Origin: Syntrophus sp963665935
GTDB taxonomy: Bacteria > Desulfobacterota > Syntrophia > Syntrophales > Syntrophaceae
DNA length: 64,000 bases
Assembly: GCA_963665935.1 (NCBI GenBank)
Contig: OY762510.1
Coordinates: forward strand, 248,001-312,000
Direction: 5' to 3'
The stretch's first letter is position 1. Every line of letters starts with the position of its first letter. Both the position numbers and the translations under genes were made by a program. The notes below the pieces were generated by a model. It worked only from the letters and a program-made list of their open reading frames with translations. It searched no databases and had not been told where the DNA came from. Shown here one piece after another: positions 15,473 through 24,037 of this stretch.

Positions 15473-17508
15473 CCTGAACGCCTTGATTCTTGGTGCGTGT
15501 CATTACCCTTTATAAAACCGGGCTCTTTATCCTCATCCCGGCTCGATCCGCTTGTCTGCACCCGCTTGAGATTCTCCGCCAGGACCCGCAGACCTCCGCC
15601 GGGGAACTCCATTTCCGCACAGGCGGCAGCGAGGAGATCGGCATCGAGGAGGTGGTTCGGACGGTTGTGTTTGTTAACCCACATCTCGCGGCCCTTTTCG
15701 TCCAGTTCCTTGCGCTCGGCCATGATCATGGCGGAATAGTCTGTCCCGGTGTCGGCATGGAGGAAGGCCCCTCCGGGGAGCATCCTGGTTTCCGGGTCTG
15801 TAGCCAGCTTCAGACGAAAATGATACTGGTCCTTCGCCTTTTTCGTATCGACGGACAAAATCCTGATTCCTGACGGGAGTTTCTTCCCGGAATGCGTGGA
15901 CAGGATCTCCGGACCCAGCTTCAACATGGTCGGCAGATCCGTGCTCGATCCCTTGGTGCCCCAGAGGGACATCCCGTTGCGGCCCCGATTCTTCAGTATC
16001 CACAGGATCGTTTCTTCTGTCATCGTCATGCTCTCGTATTTCTCACCGCCACCCGTGTCGATGCAGGTTCGGAAGATTTTCATCATATTCCCGCCCTGGC
16101 CGGAGACAGGGTATGAAGAGGAGAATAAGAATTTCTCCACATCCTCCCAGGTAGCCAGATAACCGTAGTGGATCAGCCAGGACGTCATGTCTGGTCCCCA
16201 GGCACGAACACAGAACCAGAACCCGTTTTTCTGGACGTCGATCCCGCAGGTCAGGGCGATGGCGGCTTCCGGTACTGTTTGCGGCGGCAGATCCGTGCGG
16301 GCAGAGAGTATCTCGTCCTCGGATTTCGAGGTCACGGTCAACTTCCAGGGCTCCGCCAGGTGCTTGTTGCAGAAGTCCTTGAACTCGATCATGTCGCTCT
16401 GCCCGCGCAGAAACGACACCGCAACTTTCCAAAAGGGGACGAATTGACTCAGCCAGGAAGGGATGTGGAAGGCGATCTTCGACGGCTGGTTCTTGTGCAG
16501 GTAATCGTAGAGCTCCAGTCCCGTTTCCCGGTCCCGCCAGTGCCCGTTCTGTACAGCGATGTTCCGCTCGTATTCGTTCCAGTGCTTCCCGCAGGCCTCG
16601 CACTCGTACCAGGCGGCCTTTTCCTGCTCGATGACGTCCGGATCCTCGGAGTGGATCTTTCCGTCCGGGCCGGGCTCCTCCTTGCGTGCCCATTTGATCC
16701 CGGAAAACATCATCCGCTGCATGGACCCGCAGAACGGGCATTTCACCCAGTAATCGAAGCGCACCTGGGCGGCGTTGTAATATTTCCAGATCGGGCCGGA
16801 TTCGATCGACGGCGAACTGATCAGCCAGTGTTTTTCCTGGCCTTCGTAGGTCGTGAGTCTGGCCTTGGTCAAGAGGACAGCCGATGTCTCCGTTTTGCTC
16901 GCCGTTTCCCGGTATTTGTCCGTTTCATCGTTCACGGCATAGCGGCAGGGCTTGTTTGCCATCGACGCAACGGATCCAGCCCAGCCAAAATAGATCGGCA
17001 TATGCACCAGGCCGATCCGCTTTTTGCTCATGTCGTCCCGCAGCCCTGTCATGTAGGTTCGCAACCTGGGGCTGGACGTGATCATCGGTTGATAGCGGTC
17101 CGTGTTGTTGTCATCGGAGGTTTTTTCGTCCGGGAAGACGATCAGGGCCGGGCCGGGATACTGATCCGCGGCAACGGCGATGCAGTTACAGACCGCCTCT
17201 GACTTCCCGGTTTGCGGAGCGGCACAGGTCGTGATCTCCCGCACTGACTGGTAAAAGGAGGCGTCCATGATCCCCGCGAGATACGGGGCATTGCTGTTTT
17301 TCCACTTGCCTGGGCGTGACGACATGGTAACGACCCGGTTCGCCTCGCACCATCGGGACGGCCTCAGTTTTTTGCGCTTCCGGAAGATTTTCCGCTCCGC
17401 CCGAGAGATCCGGAAGGTGTAGCGGATTTCCTCCGGCACGGAAGAAAGCGCAGCGGGCAGCCATGGGGAAGACGAGGCTATTTTAATTTCAGGATTCGAG
17501 GTATTCAT
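15457..17508 (-). CDS. Terminase large subunit, GpA type
   Basis: 683 aa from ATG 17508 (GAGGAG just upstream). Walker A-like TCAAPQTGKSEAVCN near residue 95; PALIVFPDEKT follows; a zinc-binding pair CPFCGSMQRM and CEACGKHW near 260-310 typical of GpA; nuclease-domain segments TCGIDVQKNGFWFCVRAW and ACAEMEFPGGG at the C-terminus. It packages DNA into the prohead using ATP and cuts at the packaging site. Adjacent to the Nu1-like small subunit, overlapping by 20 bp. Length is normal for the family. Confidence 0.95.
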   Translation of the reverse strand: MNTSNPEIKIASSSPWLPAALSSVPEEIRYTFRISRAERKIFRKRKKLRPSRWCEANRVVTMSSRPGKWKNSNAPYLAGIMDASFYQSVREITTCAAPQTGKSEAVCNCIAVAADQYPGPALIVFPDEKTSDDNNTDRYQPMITSSPRLRTYMTGLRDDMSKKRIGLVHMPIYFGWAGSVASMANKPCRYAVNDETDKYRETASKTETSAVLLTKARLTTYEGQEKHWLISSPSIESGPIWKYYNAAQVRFDYWVKCPFCGSMQRMMFSGIKWARKEEPGPDGKIHSEDPDVIEQEKAAWYECEACGKHWNEYERNIAVQNGHWRDRETGLELYDYLHKNQPSKIAFHIPSWLSQFVPFWKVAVSFLRGQSDMIEFKDFCNKHLAEPWKLTVTSKSEDEILSARTDLPPQTVPEAAIALTCGIDVQKNGFWFCVRAWGPDMTSWLIHYGYLATWEDVEKFLFSSSYPVSGQGGNMMKIFRTCIDTGGGEKYESMTMTEETILWILKNRGRNGMSLWGTKGSSTDLPTMLKLGPEILSTHSGKKLPSGIRILSVDTKKAKDQYHFRLKLATDPETRMLPGGAFLHADTGTDYSAMIMAERKELDEKGREMWVNKHNRPNHLLDADLLAAACAEMEFPGGGLRVLAENLKRVQTSGSSRDEDKEPGFIKGNDTHQESRRSGWLNR

Positions 17509-18070
17509 TCCGCTCCTCATCCGCACCGATGATCAAGGTATAGTCGATCGGGGCGGCGTAGCTGTTCAGGTGTTCGTCCAAGTCGGAAAGCATGAGGGAG
17601 ATCAGATCGGCGACCTTATGCGGATCTCCGTCCACAATACGGACCCAGTTGAACGCCTTTGACTGTATCCAATGGCGGAGTCCTGCCTCAAGCACTCCGG
17701 CCCGACCCGCAAGTTCGAGCTCGATCAGTTCGCGGGCGATGAGCATCCCCCTTTTTTTGTCGCGCTCCATTTCCTTGATCTCGTTTTCGAGATCGAGGCG
17801 CCTGTTTTCCTTTTCCAGCTTCTGCGTCTGGAGACTTTCCAGCGCATCCTTAGCCCGGCGTCCTGTTTCCTTCCGCTTCAGCCAGGTCTTTGCATAGCGA
17901 TCCACATCCTTGACGTGATATTCCCCGTCATCACCCGGCCTGATCTTCCCTTCCCCCTGGTGACGGTAAAGGCTCGTCCTTGTCACGCGCCAGCCGGCGG
18001 ACTTCAGGTAATCCAGGACGTCGGCCAGCGTCGGGAATGGTTGGGGTTCAGGGGTTGTCGGTTCCGGCAT
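17489..18070 (-). CDS. Terminase small subunit (Nu1-like, DNA-binding)
   Basis: 193 aa from ATG 18070 (GAGG five nt upstream). N-terminal winged-helix-like segment (TLADVLDYLKSAGWRVTRTSLYRHQ) as in Nu1-type subunits, then a long charged helix (about 80-115, KLEKENRRLDLENEIKEMER) likely for oligomerisation, and a C-terminal part contacting the large subunit. It recognises the packaging site. Position immediately upstream of GpA supports this. Confidence 0.85.
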   Translation of the reverse strand: MPEPTTPEPQPFPTLADVLDYLKSAGWRVTRTSLYRHQGEGKIRPGDDGEYHVKDVDRYAKTWLKRKETGRRAKDALESLQTQKLEKENRRLDLENEIKEMERDKKRGMLIARELIELELAGRAGVLEAGLRHWIQSKAFNWVRIVDGDPHKVADLISLMLSDLDEHLNSYAAPIDYTLIIGADEERNEYLES

Positions 18071-18077
18071 CAAGACC

Positions 18078-18221
18078 TCAGTAGGTAACCGCGCAGGTAA
18101 GCACCGCAGCGGCGGACCAGTAAACGATCTTCCGCCAGTCGCAGGTCGGCACGTAGGCCAGGGCGGCGAAAATGTCCAAGATGATCAGGATTGTGGGGAA
18201 GATTTGCTGCTTAGAGATCAT
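18078..18221 (-). CDS. Small two-helix membrane protein
   Basis: 47 aa: MISKQQIFPTILIILDIFAA, then CDWRKIVYWSAAAVLTCAVTY. It starts within the stop of the DUF5131 gene (TAATG) and ends 7 nt before the small terminase start. Two hydrophobic segments separated by a short polar loop with a DWR motif. Similar tiny membrane proteins are frequent next to terminase genes in phages; role unknown. Too short to be listed by usual length cut-offs, but frame, coupling and packing support it. Confidence 0.65.
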   Translation of the reverse strand: MISKQQIFPTILIILDIFAALAYVPTCDWRKIVYWSAAAVLTCAVTY

Positions 18222-19153
18222 TATCCTTTTACCCACGGCAAATCGTTGTACTCTTGTCCATCAAGACGGCGACCGGATCTCGATCTCCCAAACCGCCACA
18301 CCTTCTCCTGTTCATATGGTTCTTCAAAATAATATCCCTTCCAGGCCGGAAGATCATCAGAAAGCCCACCATCAGGAGAAGGGGCATACTCCCCCCACTG
18401 CTTGAAGAAGAAAGCCACTCCTGCTTCCTTGCACTGATCCCTTATTGATCCTACCCAGTCCGGGTGCATTGGCCTTGCTCCGGGGCCTGTTTCTCCGCCA
18501 ATGATCACGGCATCAATAGCCGAAGGAGGCGAGTAATAATGGACATCATCATACTGAGTTGTGAGAGAATTAAATTTTGAAGGGAATATCCCCCCGGTAT
18601 GGTCAAGCTCATCAAACTCTCTCGGGACTTCAAGGTCTGTTAAGTCAATAGGCCCAAGCATTGGTTCTATCGAAAGAAATTTCTTCCCCGGAAACCGCAG
18701 AAAAAACGGAATTTTCTCGTCGGCTTCCTGCTGGTTACAGACGGTCAGGCCGTGCCAAATATGATCGTGCTCGCATAGACCTTTCGCGGCTGCTATAGCA
18801 TAGAACCTGGTCATGATGTCGGACATCCTCTCGGCACGTTTTGTCAGGATTAGAAACGTATGACGTGGCAGTCCAAGAATGGATGAGAGGGCTTTCCCGA
18901 TAAAAGAATCCGGGACGGATTCGTGCATGAGATCATTCCATACCGAATAAACGGTCGGCTTACGGCGCTGCAGAGGGATAGTAAGGCGATCAAGATGAGT
19001 ATAAATTGCCCCATTCATCAGGTTCAGTTTATTTGAAAACCTCTTCTCCATCGCCAGTGCCCAGCAATGATCACATCCAGGAGAGCACGGCGTACATCCT
19101 GAAACGAGGGTGAGAGACAGATCCCAATAACGACCTTTTGCGATGTCGATCAT
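18221..19153 (-). CDS. DUF5131/phage Gp37-Gp68 family protein (radical-SAM-like Cys motif)
   Basis: 310 aa, strong AGGAGG site. N-terminal TLVSGCTPCSPGCDHCWALAMEKR carries a Cys cluster resembling the CxxxCxxC of radical SAM enzymes. Conserved family segments VWNDLMHESVPD, ILTKRAERM, WHGLTVCNQQEAD, SIEPMLGPIDL, DAVIIGGETGPGARPM and FFKQWGEY are all visible. The family is widespread in phages; the substrate is unknown, and DNA or nucleotide modification is only a guess. It sits between replication and packaging genes. Confidence 0.88.
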   Translation of the reverse strand: MIDIAKGRYWDLSLTLVSGCTPCSPGCDHCWALAMEKRFSNKLNLMNGAIYTHLDRLTIPLQRRKPTVYSVWNDLMHESVPDSFIGKALSSILGLPRHTFLILTKRAERMSDIMTRFYAIAAAKGLCEHDHIWHGLTVCNQQEADEKIPFFLRFPGKKFLSIEPMLGPIDLTDLEVPREFDELDHTGGIFPSKFNSLTTQYDDVHYYSPPSAIDAVIIGGETGPGARPMHPDWVGSIRDQCKEAGVAFFFKQWGEYAPSPDGGLSDDLPAWKGYYFEEPYEQEKVWRFGRSRSGRRLDGQEYNDLPWVKG

Positions 19154-19163
19154 GACCCTCCTC

Positions 19164-19412
19164 CTAAAACCCTGGGTTAAGCCGCTGCTCGTCGCAGCGG
19201 TAGTCTTCCCGGACGCGATAACGGACGCCTTCTTTAAGCCCTATGATCTTGCAGCGGCTTTCGATCCGTAGTGGTTTCCCGGCTCCTCCTATCCCGTAAA
19301 CCGGAAAATCCTTGACGAAATGATCACAATGCCTACAGTTCATACTCTCGCAGGTAGAGCCCTTTCGATAATGCAGCTCCTCTTTTATCTTCAGCTTCGG
19401 TTGTGATCCCAT
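19164..19412 (-). CDS. Small cysteine-rich phage protein
   Basis: 82 aa. Contains CESMNCRHCDHF and later single cysteines (ESRCKIIG, DYRCDEQ), a pattern that suggests bound zinc or an iron-sulphur site. Basic N-terminus. No family recognised beyond being the sort of small Cys protein common in phage early regions. It precedes the DUF5131 gene by 10 nt in the same transcript. Confidence 0.55.
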   Translation of the reverse strand: MGSQPKLKIKEELHYRKGSTCESMNCRHCDHFVKDFPVYGIGGAGKPLRIESRCKIIGLKEGVRYRVREDYRCDEQRLNPGF

Positions 19413-19439
19413 ATCTGCCCCCTCAATGACTCTTATACA

Positions 19440-19631
19440 TCAGTGCTGTGATTGTTTTCGTTGGCACACGGAACAGCGGAATTTACATACTAACTGCTCC
19501 ATGATCTGTGTTTCCCGCGATTCAAATTCTTCCTCGGAAATTTCTCCTGCCTTCCAGGAGAGAAAAAGTTTTTTATGACGTCCATCATCCACGACCATTT
19601 TTTCAAATAAGGTTTCGTCTATTTCATCCAT
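19440..19631 (-). CDS. Small acidic protein with terminal CxxC pair
   Basis: 63 aa. Helical, acidic N-terminal part (DEIDETLFEKMVVDDGRHKK; WKAGEISEEEFESRETQIME) and C-terminal KFRCSVCQRKQSQH, a single CxxC knuckle with following basic and His residues. No family recognised. Located in the compact early region between two other small genes. Confidence 0.5.
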   Translation of the reverse strand: MDEIDETLFEKMVVDDGRHKKLFLSWKAGEISEEEFESRETQIMEQLVCKFRCSVCQRKQSQH

Positions 19632-19639
19632 GATTATCG

Positions 19640-19858
19640 CTACCCTTCAGGGGTCAATAAGAAGTTCTTACTGTCTGCCTCTTTGATCATTTTTGACAAT
19701 CCTTTACTCTGTGAAATAAGCTTGTCAATTTCTTCTATTGCCAACATTGCATCTTCATCTGAAATAGCATTGTCAATGGTTTTTACTGTTACTCTCATTG
19801 CCGCCAGGTTCATGGCCATCCGACGTTGTAATTCTCTTTGTTCAGCGCAAGTGTTCAT
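19640..19858 (-). CDS. Small helical phage protein
   Basis: 72 aa, all-helical by pattern (RELQRRMAMNLAAMRVTVKT; ISDEDAMLAIEEIDKLISQSK). The start codon overlaps the stop of the primase gene at 19858, indicating translational coupling. No motif recognised. Confidence 0.5.
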   Translation of the reverse strand: MNTCAEQRELQRRMAMNLAAMRVTVKTIDNAISDEDAMLAIEEIDKLISQSKGLSKMIKEADSKNFLLTPEG

Positions 19859-21240
19859 TATCGACCTCCTATCCCATCAAAGAAGTTTATCGCGTTGATC
19901 GACTGCGCCGGATGAGCGAACAGATAATCCGTCACTGCCGGAACCCGAAAGACGAGGTGATTGATCCGACCGCCGACATATTTCCCATTACGCAGGACGG
20001 TGAAGCGGCTCTCCGTGTTGATGATCCGGACGCCAGGATTCTTTTTCAGCAGTTCGAAAAGCTCGAGTATTTGCTCGGGCAGATCAGGGAGATCGACACA
20101 AGATGTTGTGTCCATCCTGGAGGATTCGCATACTACATCTTGTGTTTGCGCCGATGATGTCTCCTGCTTTTTCACACTGCTTCCCGCCTCGATCGTAAGC
20201 GCAGGCGGCAGCCCCGCTCTGATCCACTGTTCAAGGTCTATCCCCAGGCTGCGGGCATCTCCCGGGTCCTTGCCCATCGGCACTGGCCAGCGGGTGCAAT
20301 TCTGGAAATGATTATTCCACCACGCGACGGCCTTCTTTCCTGCCTCGTCATAGTCCAGGGACAGCAGGATCGACATGGATTTGCGCAGGACCGCCTCAGC
20401 TTCAGCGTCCGGCTTCGCAGATACGGACCCCAGGGCGACCGATCCGGCCAAGGGACTGGCTGCAGAGCAGGCGATTGCATCGAGTTCCGACTCAACCACG
20501 ACAAACGCTTTCCGGTCCGCTCCGATCAACATGACAGACATTGACGACCCGGGCAGGACATAATATCTGGGCTCTCCTTCCGGCCGGCGGATCCTGATCC
20601 GCTGCAGGACGCCTCCGACGCTGTACGGGATTACCAGGCCCCTGGGGATCCACATTTTTTTAGGCTTTCCATCTTCGTGATAGGTTTCTGCTACACCCCA
20701 GGACTTGCGGGGGCGGTAAAGATCCTTTCCGTCCTCTCCTGGATTCCAGCCGAGGCGGAACTTCTTGGCCGTCTCCAGGTCGATTCCCCGTTTTGAAAGC
20801 CAATCGATGGCGTCGGTATTCCAGAGCAGCTTATCCTGTGCCCAGGCCACAAACTTTTCCGCCTTTTCCTGCCACAGATCGGCGGGAGATTCATGGACCG
20901 CAGGGACAAAAGGAGGCGGTTCCGGCGCCGCTTTCGGAAGTTGAGGAGAATTGAACCTAGCCGCCAGCGATGGCGAAGGCCGGTTCGGGACATCGATCCC
21001 GAGTTCCGAGCAGGCATCATGGAAGGACATCCCTCGAAATTCCCGCAGGAACTGGATATTGTCTCCCGTTTTCCCGCATCCGCGGCACCAATACGCCCCT
21101 TTTCCTTCGAGCTCATTCGGCCAAACATGAAAGCGGTCCTTTCCGCCGCAGTCCGGGCACGGCCCCTGCCATTCCCCGCCTTTGGTCGAGGAGACCTTTT
21201 TCAATTTGGTGTGCTTCGATGCCAGTTCAAGGACGTTCAT
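19858..21240 (-). CDS. Phage DNA primase with zinc finger and Toprim domain
   Basis: 460 aa. N-terminal zinc-binding domain: CPDCGGKDRFHVWPN then YWCRGCGKTGDNIQFLRE (about 28-70). Central Toprim-like core with VVVESELDAIACSA near residue 247 and LLSLDYDEAGKKA near 295, matching the acidic metal-binding residues of DnaG-type primases. The C-terminal 100 residues are linker and a small domain. It makes RNA primers for phage replication, paired with the helicase at 21643-23202 upstream in the same operon; the 400-bp gap between them is a possible origin. Confidence 0.9.
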   Translation of the reverse strand: MNVLELASKHTKLKKVSSTKGGEWQGPCPDCGGKDRFHVWPNELEGKGAYWCRGCGKTGDNIQFLREFRGMSFHDACSELGIDVPNRPSPSLAARFNSPQLPKAAPEPPPFVPAVHESPADLWQEKAEKFVAWAQDKLLWNTDAIDWLSKRGIDLETAKKFRLGWNPGEDGKDLYRPRKSWGVAETYHEDGKPKKMWIPRGLVIPYSVGGVLQRIRIRRPEGEPRYYVLPGSSMSVMLIGADRKAFVVVESELDAIACSAASPLAGSVALGSVSAKPDAEAEAVLRKSMSILLSLDYDEAGKKAVAWWNNHFQNCTRWPVPMGKDPGDARSLGIDLEQWIRAGLPPALTIEAGSSVKKQETSSAQTQDVVCESSRMDTTSCVDLPDLPEQILELFELLKKNPGVRIINTESRFTVLRNGKYVGGRINHLVFRVPAVTDYLFAHPAQSINAINFFDGIGGR

Positions 21241-21642
21241 GGTAATTTTCCCAAACCCTCCCTATTTTCCTTCTTTTGCCTTTTTTCCTTTTTTCTTCTA
21301 TCTATTTATTTTCATTACAAAATAAAATATTATTTATAAATGTCCCCCCGTCTTATGGGGAGGGTAGGAGGGTTTCACCTATAGGAGCCGATTCTTAAAA
21401 AAACTCAAATCCTCGTACGGGATAAACTATAGGCAGACTCTCGCACCCTCCCCAAACATGTCAAAGAATCTGCCCCTAACCGCGAATAATTCCGTAGGCT
21501 TGACCTGTTTTTTCCAAACGAGCCCAAATTTTCAAACCCTCCCTTCACCGTGGGAGAGTTACCGGGTTTGCCGTTAAATATTTCACCATCGGAACTTTTT
21601 AAAAAAATCATCATAATTACCTTTAAAGCCTCCCACTATCCC
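21241..21642. other. Intergenic region between primase and helicase genes; possible replication origin
   Basis: The only gap over 300 bp inside the minus-strand early operon. It has a very AT-rich block at about 21283-21345 (runs of TTTTTCC and AAAATATTATTTATAAA) next to a TCCCC...GGGGA hairpin (21342-21361), and repeated GGGAGGGT/ACCCTCC words near 21255, 21358, 21369, 21448 and 21537. A 69-aa frame at 21405-21614 has no family features. Origins often lie beside primase/helicase genes; this is inference. Confidence 0.35.
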
Positions 21643-23202
21643 CTAGTTGACGGGTAGACTGATCCCGTGATAGGTCACGCATCCGGCGACCTTGTTTTTT
21701 GTGAATTTGTACGATAACTGCTTCCCGAACCAGGTCCCGCTGGGCTCCTTTTTCCCGACGTTGTCATGATACCAATCGACAAACCGGGAATAGAGGACGG
21801 ACCCCGTTTCCTTGGCACCGGGCTCCTTGATCAGGCACTCCTCGATATAGTCCTGGACGAGATCCTCGTCCCGCCGATATTGCGCAGTCGCCTGGGTCAC
21901 CTCGCTTGGTGGGTTCAGTCCTTCCTTCTGCCAGAGCAGGCACCCCCGGATAAGCCATGCCAGCACACCCGACTCTTCCTGGAGGATCTGCCGGTCAAGG
22001 TCGAGGATCGCCCGGCGCTCGTGAGATTCCCGTGGGTCCCGGTTGACGAACGAAATCGTGAACTCGATCAGGTGCGTGCGCTCCCAAAAGGCCGTATCGT
22101 GCGCCGGAACCCCGGGCTTCGTGTTGCTCATGACCATGGTTTTGTGCGTCGGTTGAAAATGCGTGAAATACTTGTCGTTGGGATTCCGGCCTACCATTTC
22201 GTCCCGTCCCGTAATCCATTTGATCTTTGCGGCGCTGAATTTCTGCCCCTCATCGATCTCGGAGGCAAAGGCCAGGCGAATCCCCTTGAGGGACATGATA
22301 TCGGGGCTCGGACCGGAAGCGCTTTTCCCGAATTTCTGAGAAAGAAGCATCTCCGCCGGGATCGGCGCCGCGAGTTTACCCATGCAGTGACTGACCGTCT
22401 CCACGATCAGGGAACGTCCATTCCACCCGGTCGGCCCGTACAGGATCGGGAAAACCTTTTCCGTGACCAGGCCTGTTAGGCAGTACCCGAACAGGCGCTG
22501 CAGGTACGCCACCAACGCCTCGTTGCCGTTGAAGATCTCCAGGAGCGACCTCTCCCATACCGTGGCCGGAGTATCGATGCCTAAAAATGGAACCGGAGAG
22601 GCGAGAGATAGGTAATCACCAGGGCACCCCGGTTTCAGTAGGCCAGTTTCAAGATCAATGACGCCATTTGCGCAAGGGAACAACATCGTACGTTGATCAA
22701 ACTCTTCGCCGGTGATTGCCAGAGGATTCTCAATCGTGTGGGCAAATTTCAGGCAGGCCGTCCGGCGCTTGTCCGCCCGGAGCTGTGAGACACGCTTTAG
22801 GAGAGATGACTGCACGGTCTTCAGCGACTTGACGATATCCATATTGGGATCTCCAGCGGACGCTTCCTCGATCACCTGGGTCGTGACCGATTTGTACTCC
22901 TCCAGGTAATGATCGACGATCTTCTCGACGGCCGCCAGGCTGTGATTCATCACATCCCGCTGCCAATAGTGCCCGGCCCACTCGTACCACTCGTTGAAAT
23001 TCTTGCAGTACAGGAACTTGTCTTGGAACTCTGCGGCATACAGGGTCCCGTCCCCAAGCTCGTTGGCACGCAGGCAATTAAGGATGAAGTCGCTTGTTAT
23101 TCCTGACTCGCTCTCGTCAGTTCCAGAGCCCTTTTCGGCTGCGATCCGCTCCTCTACCTGCCGGCGGATATCGTCAGGAGTATTTCCCTGTTCGTCACTC
23201 AT
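21643..23202 (-). CDS. P4/D5-family phage helicase (primase C-terminal type, SF3)
   Basis: 519 aa. D5_N-type domain (about 150-240: FPCANGVIDLETGLLKPG) followed by an SF3 helicase core: LYGPTGWNGRSLIVET (Walker A position, with Arg replacing the usual Lys), AFASEIDEGQKFSAAKIKWITGRD (Walker B region and sensor), HFQPTHKTMVMSNTKP (motif C). The C-terminal winged-helix part ends TYHGISLPVN. It should unwind DNA at the phage origin together with the Toprim primase. The GRS in place of GKS deserves attention. Overlaps the zinc-ribbon gene by 4 bp. Confidence 0.88.
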   Translation of the reverse strand: MSDEQGNTPDDIRRQVEERIAAEKGSGTDESESGITSDFILNCLRANELGDGTLYAAEFQDKFLYCKNFNEWYEWAGHYWQRDVMNHSLAAVEKIVDHYLEEYKSVTTQVIEEASAGDPNMDIVKSLKTVQSSLLKRVSQLRADKRRTACLKFAHTIENPLAITGEEFDQRTMLFPCANGVIDLETGLLKPGCPGDYLSLASPVPFLGIDTPATVWERSLLEIFNGNEALVAYLQRLFGYCLTGLVTEKVFPILYGPTGWNGRSLIVETVSHCMGKLAAPIPAEMLLSQKFGKSASGPSPDIMSLKGIRLAFASEIDEGQKFSAAKIKWITGRDEMVGRNPNDKYFTHFQPTHKTMVMSNTKPGVPAHDTAFWERTHLIEFTISFVNRDPRESHERRAILDLDRQILQEESGVLAWLIRGCLLWQKEGLNPPSEVTQATAQYRRDEDLVQDYIEECLIKEPGAKETGSVLYSRFVDWYHDNVGKKEPSGTWFGKQLSYKFTKNKVAGCVTYHGISLPVN

Positions 23203-23501
23203 GCGATCGTCATCTTTCGGCGCAGTTCACGCAGCCAGCGTAGTGAGATCTTCCCCGGGAGTGATTTTGCGATCACAGCCGGGGAAACTTTCTGCCTCAA
23301 CAGCCCCTGGGCAATCTTCTTGACTTCCGGATCCACGTTATGGGTAGAGCCCGGCACCCACTGCCGCTTACAGGATCGGCACCGATACCGCTGCAGACCA
23401 GATTTCGCCTTGCCGTACCGCATGCCGTCACCTCCGCATCCAGGACATTGCACCGCTATCAATCCACCATTCACACTGCCCATAGTCCCAAATTCCCACA
23501 A
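23199..23501 (-). CDS. Zinc-ribbon/HTH protein resembling IS1 InsA N-terminus
   Basis: 100 aa (or 94 from the ATG at 23483). CPGCGGDGMRYGKAKSGLQRYRCRSC is a zinc ribbon of the type at the N-terminus of IS1 InsA and related transposase proteins; the helix-turn-helix-like segment VKKIAQGLLRQKVSPAVIAK and a basic end follow. No catalytic transposase part is present, so it is likely a DNA-binding regulator or replication accessory in the phage. Overlaps the helicase gene start by 4 bp. Confidence 0.65.
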   Translation of the reverse strand: MWEFGTMGSVNGGLIAVQCPGCGGDGMRYGKAKSGLQRYRCRSCKRQWVPGSTHNVDPEVKKIAQGLLRQKVSPAVIAKSLPGKISLRWLRELRRKMTIA

Positions 23502-23507
23502 AAAATA

Positions 23508-23750
23508 TTATTTTTCCGGAGCCAAAATTCGAGGTTCAGCGACCCGTAAGGGAATTCTAGGGCCGGAAGGACCCGTGGGCTTCGCTGGCCTATAGATACT
23601 TGTCGCTGTATTTCTTAAAGAGGGTGTGGGGAGAGAGGAATTTCGGCGCCTATCTGATCTCTGTGCCAACACGAAACACGACATAAGGCAGGCTCCTAAC
23701 CACGATCCAATCACTAATCCAGCAATGAACGCCATAGATGTCTGCATCAT
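23508..23750 (-). CDS. Small membrane protein with basic tail
   Basis: 80 aa. One membrane helix at residues 5-29 (MAFIAGLVIGSWLGACLMSC) followed by a basic, Pro/Arg-rich tail. The N-terminal third resembles small single-helix phage proteins often found in early operons. The tail is low-complexity and may be poorly conserved. Overlaps the next upstream gene by 4 bp. Confidence 0.5.
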   Translation of the reverse strand: MMQTSMAFIAGLVIGSWLGACLMSCFVLAQRSDRRRNSSLPTPSLRNTATSIYRPAKPTGPSGPRIPLRVAEPRILAPEK

Positions 23751-24037
23751 TCTTCTCTACCCCCATCCAGCATTAGAAGTGAGTAACCAGCCTTGTCTTT
23801 CCATGGGTTTTCACCCATGGCGTCTCTGTTTGTTGCGATCCGCATGTTCTTGTCAAAGTCTCTAGCCAATCCCAATACGTCCTTATATTGGTCAGGACGT
23901 ATCCCATTGGGATACAGCATCATCAGGTAGTCAGCACATTTGTGGAACGAATTGCCATAGGCCTTATTCTTCCTGTCAGTCAAACAACCTACTTCTCTGC
24001 CGATCTCTTCATATTTACCTGGGATCTTATCCATCAT
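23747..24037 (-). CDS. Nucleotide-modification-associated (Nmad1/DUF1599-like) phage protein
   Basis: 96 aa. Contains DRKNKAYGNSFHKCADYL, LARDFDKNMRIATNRDAM and a WKDKAGYSLLML end. The pattern K-x-x-x-YGxSF ... R-x-x-DKxxRI ... D-x-W-x-D-x-AGY is that of the Nmad1/DUF1599-type all-helical proteins linked to nucleotide metabolism and modified phage DNA. Coupled to both neighbours by 4-bp overlaps. It may act on nucleotide pools; the specific reaction cannot be read from sequence. Confidence 0.6.
   Translation of the reverse strand: MMDKIPGKYEEIGREVGCLTDRKNKAYGNSFHKCADYLMMLYPNGIRPDQYKDVLGLARDFDKNMRIATNRDAMGENPWKDKAGYSLLMLDGGREE

Noticed and set aside
21405..21614. 69-aa minus-strand frame in the primase-helicase gap
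   Set aside because: No ribosome site, no domain pattern, and it lies over repeated GGGAGGGT words; more likely regulatory DNA.
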